Below, piece by piece: positions 46,705 through 59,100 of a stretch of DNA of 64,000 nt. Every line of letters begins with the position of its first letter. Position 1 is the stretch's first letter. The DNA is taken from positions 1,302,268 through 1,366,267 of the forward strand of contig ML133410.1 in the NCBI GenBank assembly GCA_003864495.1. The letters run 5' to 3'. Below the pieces are notes generated by a model. That model searched no databases and had not been told where the DNA came from. It saw nothing but the letters and a program-made list of their open reading frames with translations. This DNA comes from Nemopilema nomurai (Eukaryota > Cnidaria > Scyphozoa > Rhizostomeae > Rhizostomatidae). The position numbers and the translations under genes are program-made.

Positions 46705-49696
46705 ATGAACCAAGAGAAAGTTGGAAAGCTTCAGTCTCTTCAAAATCAAGTGCGAATAGGTGGAAAGGTGATTTAACTTTTAACTTACATGCTAATAGAC
46801 ATGAAAGAGTGACAAGTAGAAATGCGGAAGAAATGTAATGTCTAGAAAGTTGTTGGATAAAACTTTCAGATCATGTAATGGTTGCATCTATAACAGCCAA
46901 TCAATTCTTGTTAGCTATTTTTTGGTTTTTATGTATTTTAATTTGGTTAGATATGCATGTTGGTCGCAGAACAATGTTGAGCATTTAGTGATTAAATTCA
47001 CAGTCCTAAAACTCTTTAAGTAGGCAATCTACTGATAGCATTGTCAACATTCCTCTGCTCTTTGTAGGGTTCTGCACGAAGAAAGAGAAAAGTTGTACAT
47101 CGCACAGCCACCACAGATGACAAGAAGCTTCTGGTGGGTTTCATGTTTCATGTTTGACTTCAGGTGTCATGTATGGAACCGATTATAATGATAATGGCTT
47201 TTCAAGGCTGATATTTTGCCTTGTTATTTATGCCAGCAAACTTATGATAATTAAACAGACCTTGAAAAGAGCTTCTGAATGAGCTATTTCTGGGCCAAAT
47301 GGAACAGATAGAAGAAAAATGATTGATGTTTTAACATTTGGGGGGTCACAGTCAGGAATAAAATTGGAAAATCTCTAGGAACTGATTTCTCTGCCCCCAT
47401 CAAAGATATTGAGCTAATTATGGGTACATTGTCTTTTGTTACCATGCCAAACCTAGTACCAAGTTTCATCAAATCAGAGATATTGCGTCGTGTAACATGT
47501 AGAATAGAATGCAACTTTTTATGTAGGAGGAATTTTACGCCCAAATTTTTTGATCAACTGACTCCATTACATTGCCTTGTATTCAAGCTAAGAACATCAA
47601 CTCGATTTTTTAATTCCATTTCTGTTGTTTAATGAATATTTTTATCATTAAATTTTCAGGGCACTCTGAAGAAGCTTGCTGTGAATAATATTCCAGGCAT
47701 TGAAGAGGTGCATATGGCTTTAACAAAAAATTTAAATTGCTCTTAGCTGAACAAGACTGTTTTTTATTCAGTAGACCAGTCTTTTCAACCAACTTGTGTG
47801 TACATGTAATGTAAAAATGTTGGAATATTTTGTTGTAAGAGTTGATCAATTTATTGGTATATAAAGAATTGACCTTTGGTATATACTTTCTCTTTAGGTG
47901 AATATGATCAAAGATGATGGAACTGTCTTACATTTCACCAACCCTAAAGGTAAACATTTTTAAGAGTTTTTTCTTATGTCAATTTTAGAACCTTTAGCAA
48001 CAACATGGACTTACTAAGACCTTTGCATTACTTTGAAGGAATGTTTGTAGGTCTTGTTAGGGACCTGTCCTTTCAACATTTATTTTGTTATTATTTATTT
48101 TGTTAAACAGTTTTCAGAAAGGTTTATAATTGGACTTCAAACTATTGTCTTGCATTTGTAGTCAGTAATTCTATAATTTTGAAAATAATATTTTGTTTCT
48201 AATATATATATATGAGTAAATATTTTTCTACTAAAAATATTTCTGAAATTTAATCCAATTATTTTCCATTGACTTTATTTGTTTTCTTTTTCTAATAGTA
48301 TTTTTATTTCCTGCCATATAAAGATTTGCAAGCAAGCCATTTCATCCCATGTTTATTCTTGCTCTAACCATCAGCAGTGCAAATTAATATTGTTTATTAT
48401 TCTTCCATAGTGCAAGCTTCATTATCTGCCAATACATTTGCTATTACTGGACAGATCGAGAACAAACGTTAGTTAATAATGTTTTCAGAAGCACATTATC
48501 TCTTGCACCTTGCTCTGTTTGCTAGTCAATGGCATCTCTTTTTAGATTGCCTGATGGATATGTGGCTACAAGGAAACGTTTTGTGTTTCACGTCTTTTAT
48601 TGTTTATCTGTCTGCAAAGGGTTTATTTTGCTATCTGTTAGACACTCTGTAAAACTCATTTTGTTCCCTAGCAGTATCACTACTGAAAACTGATTGACTT
48701 TAAAAATACCACTGAACTTAGTCATTGAGCAAAGAGAAATGAAACTGAACGGACTGAAGGAAAACATTGCTGCGATGAACTGGGCAGACAGAAGGAAATT
48801 GTCATAGTTAAGCGTAAAATGTGTATGATGCTGGGAATTTTGCCTTTCTGTGTTTTGATAGTTAATAAGTAGCTCTTACATAAAGTGTTCTTGTTATTTT
48901 ATTTTCAATCAGTTAAATTCCCTGTTAAATTTGGCGTGTGCATTTTGCTTTGTAAAAAATTATGATGTTTTTCTCGTTTTAGAATTGACTGAGATGCTGC
49001 CTGGTATTTTGAACCAATTGGTAGGTTGTTATTTGATTAATTCTTGGGATATTTTAGTGCCCTGAATGTATGAATCGATGACTTTCACCATTATTTTTTC
49101 GACGCAACATTGCAAAGCTTCGTACAAGTTTTGTGTTCAGACAGTGAATATAACTTTTATATGGACTTTTCAGCTTTCTCCATACACTCATGATGTTGTT
49201 TGCTTTTGTTGTTTACAGGGGCCAGAGGGATTTGCGAACCTTAAACTTTGGGCTGAAAGGCACCAGGGTAGGATACTAGACTTCTTTCTTTTCAGTTCTT
49301 TGGATAATATTTTCAGTATATATTTTAATTTCATTGTGTCTCTCCATCTCTCAATTTTCGAACGCCTTTAGGCCATGATATTTGTTTTGGGAAGTGATCG
49401 ATGCAATTTCACATCCATCAGGTCGACCTGATAGCACCAAAGAAATGGAAGTCGAACCGGAAGATGACGAAGTCCCAGGTAGGCTTGACGTCTATACTGT
49501 CTATCCCAGTGTCATGTTAGCTAGGGCTAAGAAATTGCAGCTTAAAGTCATACAGTTATAAATTGCTTTTTCATACTTTACTCGTTTCAGTTTACGCTAC
49601 GTTGGTTGGACGTTAATCTTTGTTTTAACTAGCTGCTATGATTTTTTAGATCTCGTTGGCAACTTCGAAGCTGCGTCAAAAGAAGAGGATGCTTAG
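46705..49696 (+). CDS. BTF3: Basic transcription factor 3 / nascent-polypeptide-associated complex beta subunit
   Basis: Nine coding exons join in phase to 158 codons (human isoform about 162): 46705-46767, 47068-47133, 47660-47707, 47898-47949, 48411-48467, 48983-49020, 49219-49267, 49422-49478, 49650-49696. The start MNQEKVGKLQ and the segments [76 protein letters not shown] and the acidic C-terminus DDEVPDLVGNFEAASKEE match BTF3 along its whole length. The RRKxKxVH motif is the ribosome-contact site of NAC beta; the NAC domain pairs with NAC alpha. Known role: binds nascent chains at the ribosome exit in the cytosol and prevents mistargeting to the ER. It is a housekeeping gene and nothing looks broken. 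The stop is 313 bp from the convergent P4HTM-like stop. Confidence 0.95.
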
Positions 49697-50009
49697 ATCG
49701 GTGGAGATAAGTGGCCATTGTACCTCCGCATTTGAAATTTAGATTCACGAAAAGAACATCCTTCGAGTCTACTTTTGTAATGGCACCTTTAAATGTACAA
49801 ATACTAAGAATGTTTCTCAGTTTAAAGCTTGCGGTTTCCTTCGTTCGTCATTCGTCCGTTTATTGGTCGACTATTCTCTTGTTGCCTTGACGAACTTGTG
49901 CCAGCTCCAATCAGCTTTGGCACTGTCAACTAGCGAGTACCCAGCTCCCTGGCGATATTGTCGCAAAATCTTATTTACACATTATCAGCTAATATGTGCG
50001 CATGCTAGG

Positions 50010-53000
50010 TCACATCTTGTCCTCAGGGTGGAATGGCACGCATGTCAGGCGAAGCTTTCTATGTACAACACTGGCAATTGTGCCTAGGCCTTCTTTATCA
50101 ACCGCGTTGAGTAAAATGTTCACTGCATTTAGAATTGGGCTCGGTGCGGGCCTGCTGTGCGCATGCGTGTGACTCACAGTCCTATTCTCGTTATGGTTCT
50201 CATCAAATTTGAACCGTTCAAAGTCCTCCTTGTACTGCTCTATCTTCGTTCTTGATTCACTGCTGCCAATAGTTTTCAGTATGTTCGGATATTTATCAAT
50301 GTTCTGCATCCAGTTGACGCCTCGTCTCCACGCCCGCAGGTCAACCTCGCCATCGCCAATCACATTGATCCGGGCAGTGGCCACCCATTTCTCCCCCCTT
50401 TCCACTGCGCAGTGTCCAAAGAGACTGTCGTTGTCCCTCTCCCCTAACATCCCCGTCTGGTAGTCCGTCGCGTGATTGACCCAAAACACAGCTTTTCCTT
50501 TCCTGGGTTTAACAGTGAGGCCTGACTTGGCGCAGAAGTCATGGTGATTGCACTCCGCAGAGGCCCTTCTTAACAGCATCTAAATGGGACGACAGACCAA
50601 CTCTCATCATGTCACATCATCGAACGACGACACTATTCAACCATATCATACTCACCATACCCAGCTGTAAGCAATATTAACAGTACTGTATTGATATCAA
50701 AATAATGAAGTCTATAACATCTACAACATCAACCAATGTTCAGATGCTTGTTATATCTGATTATAACCGGTTCAACTGATGTTGACAAACTACGCATATC
50801 CACATATGAAGAAAGACCATAAGTCAACTGTTTTACGAACAGAAAGACTAACCTCATAGTTTCTGTTCCACATGAAGAAAGTTCCAAAGAGCCTTTTTCT
50901 CCCTGAAACCCACCAGTTACCGAGAATTCTGGACCCGGAAATGATTTTCCCGGAGTAAGAGATATCGTTGCTTTTTGGTGAAGCTGAGCCGTATGATTTT
51001 TGAAACCGCACATTGTTACCTGAAAAGGAGAAGGGACGCAATTAGCTCCGCATGCGACTCATCATATGGGCGGAATGTGGCTTCAATGTCGTTCAACGGT
51101 AGCTTACCCAGCACTATGCCATCCGTGATTTCAAACGTCCCACTGGAATCCCGCCCATCTCCCGTCAAGATCTGATTGGCTGCCTTCTGTTCGAATGCGA
51201 GGTTCGCAGTGAACCGGTTCTGACTTCCGGTTGTCTTCGAATACGTGAAGTAGCCTCGCCACTCCCCCGAACTGTTCATTATGTCCTAAAAATGAGTAAC
51301 GAGCAAATTGTTTCACTGCACCACATAGCTGGTCCACATAGATGTCCCACCAAAGTGACATTACTTTCTTTTCTTAATCGGTGCCACAAGAAGGGCCAAA
51401 AGACTAGCTGCTCGAAACAGCTAGTCATTCAGTGTCTATTACATTCGGAAAAGTTTGTTTTGAACAATAACATTTTGCGACGCTTCTAGCCAGAACACGA
51501 ATGTTTATATGTGAATACTAGGGTATGGAGCCTGTTGTTGACCTTAACTTGCTTCGTTCATATTTAAAGTTCTCCGCGGGCGCGAAGTCAGTTTTCTCAT
51601 ATCAAATGACACTAATCAGAAGGGAGAGAAGGGTCTTGTAAAATTGGCCGTACTGCAAGCTAAAAGGATTCACATCTAGTAGCGTTATCTTTAGAATGTA
51701 TGGCTTCGAAAACTCAGCATGAAGATGGTGGAAATTGGTTTCTGGTTGCAAGTTGTTTTCAGGAGAAAATCGACTGACAGCCTCACCGTGAACGGGTGCT
51801 CGGCCATCGGAAAGGCAAGCTCGCCGCCATCTTGGACGTCGTTTAGAAATATGGCCATGGTTATGTACCTGTGGAGAAAGAAGTAAGAAAGTGATCCGAT
51901 TATTGTTTGCCACCCCAGCACGAGAACCCGCTTGTGCGTGTTAATGACAGTATTCCATGGTTATCCTGCCGAAAATGGAGATTTGGATAATAAAAGCCAA
52001 TTGCCGCTTCGACTCCGAAAGCCCATTTCCGAATGGGCGGGCGTTCAGCTTGGCCACTAGAACTGTGATCAAGCCAGAACTGTGACTGAATCATAGAGCT
52101 GAATTCACTGTGCTTTGGGATGTCATAATGATACCCCCGTCTACAAACCTGCAATTGCGGCACTCGTCCCGGTCCCCGTACAGGCAGCAGGCCTCGTCGG
52201 AAAGTTCGTCAGAGTCCCTTGCGCATTGCGAGAACTGGTCCTCTTTGAAGCTCTGAACCTAGGCGAACAGAAAAGGCAATCAGTAGACACCAATAAACAT
52301 CATGTCAAATTTGACCAGTTTTTGGATAAGCTGGATAATATTATTGCGCGGGGGAGCGGGTGTGCATTGTCAATGCGAAACTGCTTACCTGCAAAGGCTC
52401 GCTCTCCTGGATGACTTCCTCGGGCAGTCCCGTGACAGACGTGAACCTAAGGTCGAAAACCATCGTAATTTAAATGCTTTAACAACGCATGTACCGAACC
52501 GAGTTTTCAGCTGAATTCGAGAAAGGTAGCGCGAATGGTATCAACGAGGAGGCACCTGCTGTGGTATCCGTCGAAGTAGTCGTCTTGGAATCGCAGAAGC
52601 TCGTCTTCGTCGTGCCACACCCACGCAGTCTCCGTCTCCACATCGCGCTTTCGACCCTCCTTGTCCTTCAAATCGGAGATGTACCCTTTCACCGCTTGCA
52701 GGTCCGTGTTCTGCAGCTCCTGTAGGTTTACTTTCCCTGCAAGGCAATCCATACACACCATTTATTCACCAATCGTCTCCTGACGTAAGGCGCTTTTCAA
52801 GCAAGACGTAAGGTGTTGTATTTATTGAATACTTCGATTCGGAGTTAAACACGTACCGTCTTCATCTTGGTCCATTTTGAGCATGAATATCCTACAATTC
52901 AATTGACGTTTATGATTTGCTGCAATAATTTCTATCATTTATATGCAGTATTAAGGGTACATATCATTCATGAGAGAGGAATAGATCCAAAATGCCATCT

Positions 53001-55140
53001 TTAGTTGGTAGATAGTGCTGGCTTTAGTTTCTATACTACGGAAGTCCAGACAACTCTCAAAATGAACGCAAGGAGAATTGAACTGTCCAATTAGACCAAA
53101 GAATAAGGATCAGCCCGAGAATTTTATGAGTATATTGATGAAACGGTTGCTTCCAGCTTGTTGAAAATATACATGAATTGTGCATAGAAATGTTTTTTGG
53201 CTGAGACCAATTGCAGATAATATAGATACAAACATGTCGCTTGCGTCCTCAATGCTGAACTTCAAACTTTTTCCAGTGACAAACGCAATCTGAAGAAAAA
53301 AGAAATTTCATGATAAGTGTACATTTTTAGCATTCATTTAACTGTTTTTATCGTCCCTGTTTTATCCATAAATGTATGCTATGACTAAGTACATAGAGCC
53401 AAAATAAATATTGCAGGAATGAATTTCTATTTCAGATTCTATGTGCAATATCCGTAATATTTTCGAAATCCTCTCAAAACACATCTCAAGCAGGCTCTTG
53501 GCACGATGTGCCGCTGTTGGTGACGTGTGGGAATGCCTTCCCACTCAAATAGTATTTTGCAGCGCTTTTGAAATATTACCTCTTCGCTGTCCACAAATCC
53601 ATCGTCGTTTATGTCCCAGCTGTAAAACGTTTTATCTGGACCGGAGTCTATTATGCTGTCAATGGCCTTGTCCATTTGTCGTTTCATTGTTTTCCTTTTA
53701 GCGAGTTCAACGATCAAATCGCATTCATCTTCATCAAGGAAGTCTGCAATTTCTATGGTTTAAAATGGTATTGTTAATGTTAGTAACGCCAGGTGAAGCC
53801 TACTTTTTCGACCATTTATGTTTACACTAGAAATGGTATCTGATGAAGAAAATGTTGTCGAGCTAATTTTGCGACGAGCTTGGGAGCGAGAGGGTGATCA
53901 AAGATGGCTCTACGTGCCAAATGACTAAAGATAATAAGCTGTTCAGCTAACTGAAGCAAAGCGATGTCATTGTCTCTGGATTCATCTCTAGAAAAACCTT
54001 TAGTTGAAGGAACCTTTTCGAGGACTTTCATCCTGAGACTTCGCCATGTCTGCAGGATTTGCTGGGTGGTTCTAGGTTGACCTAATGTGTCGATGAAATG
54101 AGGTTACTTTAGTAAAGTGCAACAGGTTTCACTGTAATCAAAGAGACAGTTCATTTGGGTGATGGTCCAAGTTAGTTGAATATGGTAGAGTCGACTTACC
54201 ATAAATCCTCGGGGTGAGACTCAGCGTTTTTATTGTCCTGTTCACGCCAGGAATTATCTCGATCTGCCTTTCTAGGCCAATCTGAAATAGAGAAAGAAGC
54301 TTTATATCTTCTAGCTTTTCAACCTGTTAGATTCAGGCTTTACTTCAAAGCTTCATTTCTAAATAGAGAATAATTATTCATCTATACTTCTAATGGCCGG
54401 CAACTGTTTTATCTTTACTTGGCACTTTTTTCAGATCAAGAATAAAGCCGATAGGTCGCAAATTTCACCTTGAAAATCTTAATCAACGAATTCTTATGAG
54501 CCACTTAACACAAGCCTCCTTTTGGTGTAGCAGCCTCTGCTTGATTTTACAGCGAATTCTTTAACATAATGGCAGCTTTTTGCAACATTCTACAACCATC
54601 AGAAGATTCTGTGATTTAGCTAAGTCTAGCTAAGTTAAGAGAAAATGAACTAATTTATGAACGGTTTCCAGAAAGCACGGGTTATTGCCATTAGTCTTTT
54701 TCCTACCCAAAGATAGGACAAGATATGACGATGAGCCTAATTCGATAAAATGCATTGTATGGTAGTCACTTCTTTTTTGCTCTGTTTACCACTGTTTGAT
54801 CTTTATTGAAATGAATTCACCACAAGTAATTTGCTTCTCAGTCGCGTTTTTGAGCAATCAAGCAATCTTCATTCAAAAAGGGCCTAACCTTGTCCTTGCC
54901 TCTTGCCGGAAGCCTCACGTACTTGGGTATTTCTTTGGCCTCTGCTGCTTCTAGACTTTCAAAGCGACTTTTGGTCCTCGACGGACGAACATGCGGCGGC
55001 AAAGGCAGCGCCAAATTGTCGTTTCCTCCATGTTCTCCGTCGGCTCGCCCATTATCCGCTACGATGCAAGTACACAAAAGAAAGACGCCAAGCAATAAAC
55101 GTTGCGTACATGCCACTCCGGTGCACATTGCACTTTCCAC
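50010..55140 (-). CDS. P4HTM-like EF-hand prolyl 4-hydroxylase paralogue A, with inserted beta-barrel domain
   Basis: Twelve exons (minus) join in phase to 647 codons: 55140-54889, 54281-54200, 53752-53580, 53289-53234, 52891-52857, 52736-52556, 52446-52389, 52258-52149, 51868-51787, 51285-51108, 51019-50853, 50579-50010. The order matches human P4HTM: N-terminal hydrophobic signal/anchor (LLLGVFLLCTCIVA), TLSLTPRIYEIADFL, EF-hand loops DINDDGFVDSEE and DQDEDGKVNLQE, EESEPLQ-type segment (IQESEPLQ), the strand RYITMAIFLNDVQDGGELAFP, and VKPRKGKAVFW ... RGEKWVATARINV. Residues 344-458, encoded by two exons, are an extra domain absent from human P4HTM and from paralogue B. Known family role: ER-membrane 2-oxoglutarate dioxygenase. 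Here the HxD histidine position reads Ala292 and the distal histidine position Phe512, while Asp294 and the 2-oxoglutarate lysine Lys522 remain, so catalysis is doubtful. Confidence 0.88.
50853..51285 (-). other. Two-exon insertion encoding a lipocalin-like domain (in paralogue A)
   Basis: Exons 51285-51108 and 51019-50853 encode residues 344-458. The pattern EWRGYFTYSK ... LTGDGRDSSGTFEI ... NNVRFQKSYG ... ISYSGKII ... ILGNWWVSG ... LFGTFFMW (W-x-G, G-x-G-x-D-x-x-G-x-F, F-x-K-x-Y, Y-x-G, G-x-W, G-x-F) resembles the small lipocalin-like beta-barrel modules found in other proteins such as FBXO31. Both outer boundaries are phase 0, so the two exons form a symmetrical, shufflable cassette. The family assignment is by pattern only. 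Confidence 0.6.
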
Positions 55141-56118
55141 GACGTAAACAAAGTTTCTAGATGTTTTTTAGCTACAATAAATCTGTGACTTATTCTTCAT
55201 CTTCTAGAGACCATATTTTTTTTCTTCTGCCAGGTTTTCAACCGACCTTCTGACCTCAACAGGTCAGATGATAAGGTCACGTGATCGTTCTTCGTGCATC
55301 AATATTATGGAAATCGCTCTTTCGACATAAAATTCTGTTTGTAAACAAAGGCAAATAACGAACCACTTTGCTGCTTCATTTGCGATAAAGCTGCATTTTG
55401 ATTTAGACTAATTTCGCGTTGCCGTTTCATGGACACGCAAAGAGCCTTGTATGAGCCTCGCAAATGGCAGCCTTTCAAATAATCTTTAGTTGTTTCAGAT
55501 GCGAATTGCATTAGGGTTATTTTCTTCGATTTTTTTTAGCTGAATTTTTATTGAGAGGCCCACTATATTTTGGTGACTAAACTTTTGTACCGTAATTGTA
55601 GCCTCAAACAACAAGAGCAGGACAGTAAGGCGTCTATTCTACATTCTACAGTTGCTTTAGGCATTCCCGGGCATTTGAATTCCGCGATGTGTTGAAAGCA
55701 TGTTGTTGCGGCAGTTATAATTGCGCGGTGCTGGTGATTACCTCACGGTGTAAACGTGTGATTGCACAACGCAGCCAACCGCAGGGAACGGAGAGAATCC
55801 CTGGAACTTCGGTTCTTGTTGGATATTCGTACCACTGAAATTGAATCACCATATGCTTTCTAATTAGGCCCTATGAAAGAAGGCAGGCTGACGCGATTCT
55901 TCTTTTCGCCCAGCGCAAAGAATGTAGATGAGAACTGGGCGAGTTCCCTGATCATTTGACCGTGTACCTGTTTACGCGCAACCACTGAGCGCAGCGGATC
56001 GCAGTGTTTTCCTCATGCATATTCGATTAAGCTATGAAATCATGAAGATACGTCTATGCGGCTTGAAACTTCGTCGCTCACCACCAAGCTAAGAGTGACG
56101 AAGATTCGGCAGCAAAAC
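55141..56118. promoter_or_regulatory. Divergent promoter between the two P4HTM-like paralogues
   Basis: About 0.98 kb between the start codons of head-to-head paralogues, so both promoters lie here. It contains no recognisable gene; an in-frame upstream ATG at 56056 could lengthen paralogue B by 21 residues. No clear TATA box or binding-site array stands out. Confidence 0.5.
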
Positions 56119-59100
56119 ATGGAAGTAAGGCATATATTTCTGGCTTTGCTTTTTATTTGCTTCAGAGCAGAACCGGCTGAGCCAGTTAAAGCAGCACAAG
56201 ATGGAGCAACTGTCCGGCAAATGTTTGACTTGACTTCAGAAAGTAAATGCATAGCTAGAGGCGCAAACGGACAGTGCAGTGAAGTCGTCAAGCAACCTTC
56301 TAAAACAGAAGGCACTCCATTTGGGCCACGGTTCCAGAAGGTGCATCTTGAGCTGCCAAGGATCAACCCAGTTCGCGTAAGAACGCCGCCTTCATCTCGC
56401 TTCCCTGCTGTCTTATCGGCTTTTCACTCGCTCTCTTCACGTAGTCATGTAATAGCTTTCGACCGCATGCTTGCCTCATTCGATTGTTTTGCCAATAGAT
56501 ACAGACCGAATCCTAGAAGTACTGTTTAAGAAGTGATGTATCGACAAGCTGGAGCATTCGCAATGCACCCGCCTATGATTTTAAGAATCAAAACATAGAC
56601 CGCGCATTGTCATTTTTGGGTCGCTTTCTGATCCTGGTCCTAGTTATTCAAGTGCCATACAGGTAGGCTTTTAGAAGCTCAGCCGTTCACTTTTTGAATA
56701 GTGCCAATCTTCTTTCAGGTCGGTTACACAAGACGCATCAGCATTACAGATGCCGGATCACATGAAATGAAAACACTTGCAGTCCACCCCCCTGTATATG
56801 GTATGCTCCTTGTTTGTCATATGTCGCATCCCAATTTGTCCAGTTTCTTCTCTCAAGACAGGACGGTGCTCTATCTCTTGCTTTTTTCCAAATCTTCTTC
56901 TTCAAATTTTCTGTATGCCAAGGTGCTTTCATGTCAACTTCTCTATGTTTTGGTGTTTTAGTTTTTACTTGAGCTCTTCTTCTTTATTTGTTTAGAAAAT
57001 TTACTGTGCACATTGTTCGACCATCTTTTGTTCAAATCCTGGTCTGAAATCAGCTCCGTTTTTTTGAAATCTTGAAAGCGTCCCTTCTTACAGTCATTGC
57101 TTTGAAATAATGACCGGTCATTTGCGGTTCAAATGTTTACACGCCGAAGCAAAATTTCTGAGTGCCTTTTCAACATTTGGCGACTACTGCCTGATTTAGA
57201 GTTAAGCATAGATATGAATTAGAAAAAAGATTGACCCGGGACATTAGCCTTGTGGTACACCTGCCGTGTAGTCCTGTGTTTGCGATTGTATTATTGGCCC
57301 TGCAATTTTAAAAGGTTAGGTATTGCTAGGAATCATGACTTAACAGGGTCTTGAACTGAAGCAACACCATCAAATGTTATCATACGACTAATGGGTCTTA
57401 CCCTGAAAAAGCTGCAATTCAGGATAGAGGACCCCGCAAAGTTTTTTACGTAGAAATGAATACTAGTTTATGATTTTAGAAATCCAAGACTTTCTCAGCT
57501 CCGATGAGTGTGCTGCGATGATCTACTTGGCCAAAGAAAAGGGAATGAAGAAGCCGCTGCCTGTTGCCAAAAACATCGACATCCCCGTGGAAAATGACCA
57601 TTCGCTTTTTGACAGCTGGGACGAAGATCTTGACGGATCTCTCTCGTTCACCGAGGTAAGTATGATCCGGTCCGGTTTGAGGGCGTTTTTGGAAGTTCTA
57701 CGTTGGCAAACTAACGTAAGAGGTTGCACTGCGAAGATTAAACCATTTATTGAAGATACACAACTTTTAACCTTCTTGCTTTATCCCAGATTATCCACAC
57801 ACAATTGACGGAATTTTATGACTCGTTTTGAAAAAAGACAATATACGATAATTCCGTTTCTTCATTTCAATGTAACTACCATTATAGAGGCCTTCAATCT
57901 GAACTAAATCAATTTCTGTATGCTTGTGTAAACTGCAAATGAAAGGAAATTACAATAATAACCCAGATAAGCAGTCGATAACTTTATTCAAGTGGGCCAG
58001 AGAAAATGATCCACTTACGTAAAAGCCCTTGTATGTTGTAGTTTGTTGCGGTTATTTGCCAGTAAATAAATCTCACATGGCACTGACTGAATTTGCTATC
58101 CGGTTTCAAGAAACCAGTATTTTTCTTTTGCTTTTCTAGATTTCAAGAATAAAGCAAACCCAACATCTGCTGCTTGATAAAGAAGATCTTCTGAAAATGT
58201 AGGTGCTCTTTGCATAAGTACAACTTTTTGTTGTCAATTCATAGTGGTTTGAGTTTGTAACAGTTGGAGAATGTTTTTTCTTCCATTATTTTGCTCTCAT
58301 TGTTTTGCTTTCTTGGAAAAGGTTTGCTGATAGAGAAGAGCACCGTCGTTTATCGTCTGCATTTTATAAATTAATCCCCCTCCTTCCTTAGTTTCTGTAC
58401 CACTTTGTAAATTTCTCCAAATGGGTCGTAGACGACCTCTCCAATTTTCCCTAGCTTCCAATTTTCATTCAACCCTCACTTCTTTATTCAGGGGATTATC
58501 GGTTGCAGCGTTCATTGCCCCCACCTCTTGACTTTCCCCTAATTTTGTTTCCTCCAGTTTCTCCATCAAGCTTTTTTATGAAAACGTGTGGAGTCTTCGT
58601 GCCATATAAGATGAATTGAAGACTTTTTTAGTGAAGTTAAGGCTCAGTTTCTTCTTGTCTTTTCTGGCCCTGATATTCCTGCTTTTCCTATCCTGTTCTC
58701 TTTATTTTTCGAAGTAATTTGCACCCTTCAAATTTTTGCAGTCAAAGCCTACGCATTTTTCGGAAATGCAAAATTTTTTGTGCTTAATACGATATCATTC
58801 TGTTAAGGCAGCAAGTTTTGTGATTTTATTTATATAAATTGCAGTTTGTGCCGCTTCACGTTGCAAATGCATTGTTCTTCGAAATATTGCTTTACCTTCT
58901 CTATTAGGTATGCTGAGCTTGGAATCGAGGCAGACGAAAAAGGTAGGCAGGATTCTATTTCACCTTGCTATGTTTCTTCAGCTTGGAACCTGCTTTTAAA
59001 ATTAAAACTTGTCTTTGTCTATCCGCGGGAGTTTTATCGGGGAATGATAGACCAGAGATATGTAAAGTACATTGAACACTAATTCGCATAATCTATTGTT

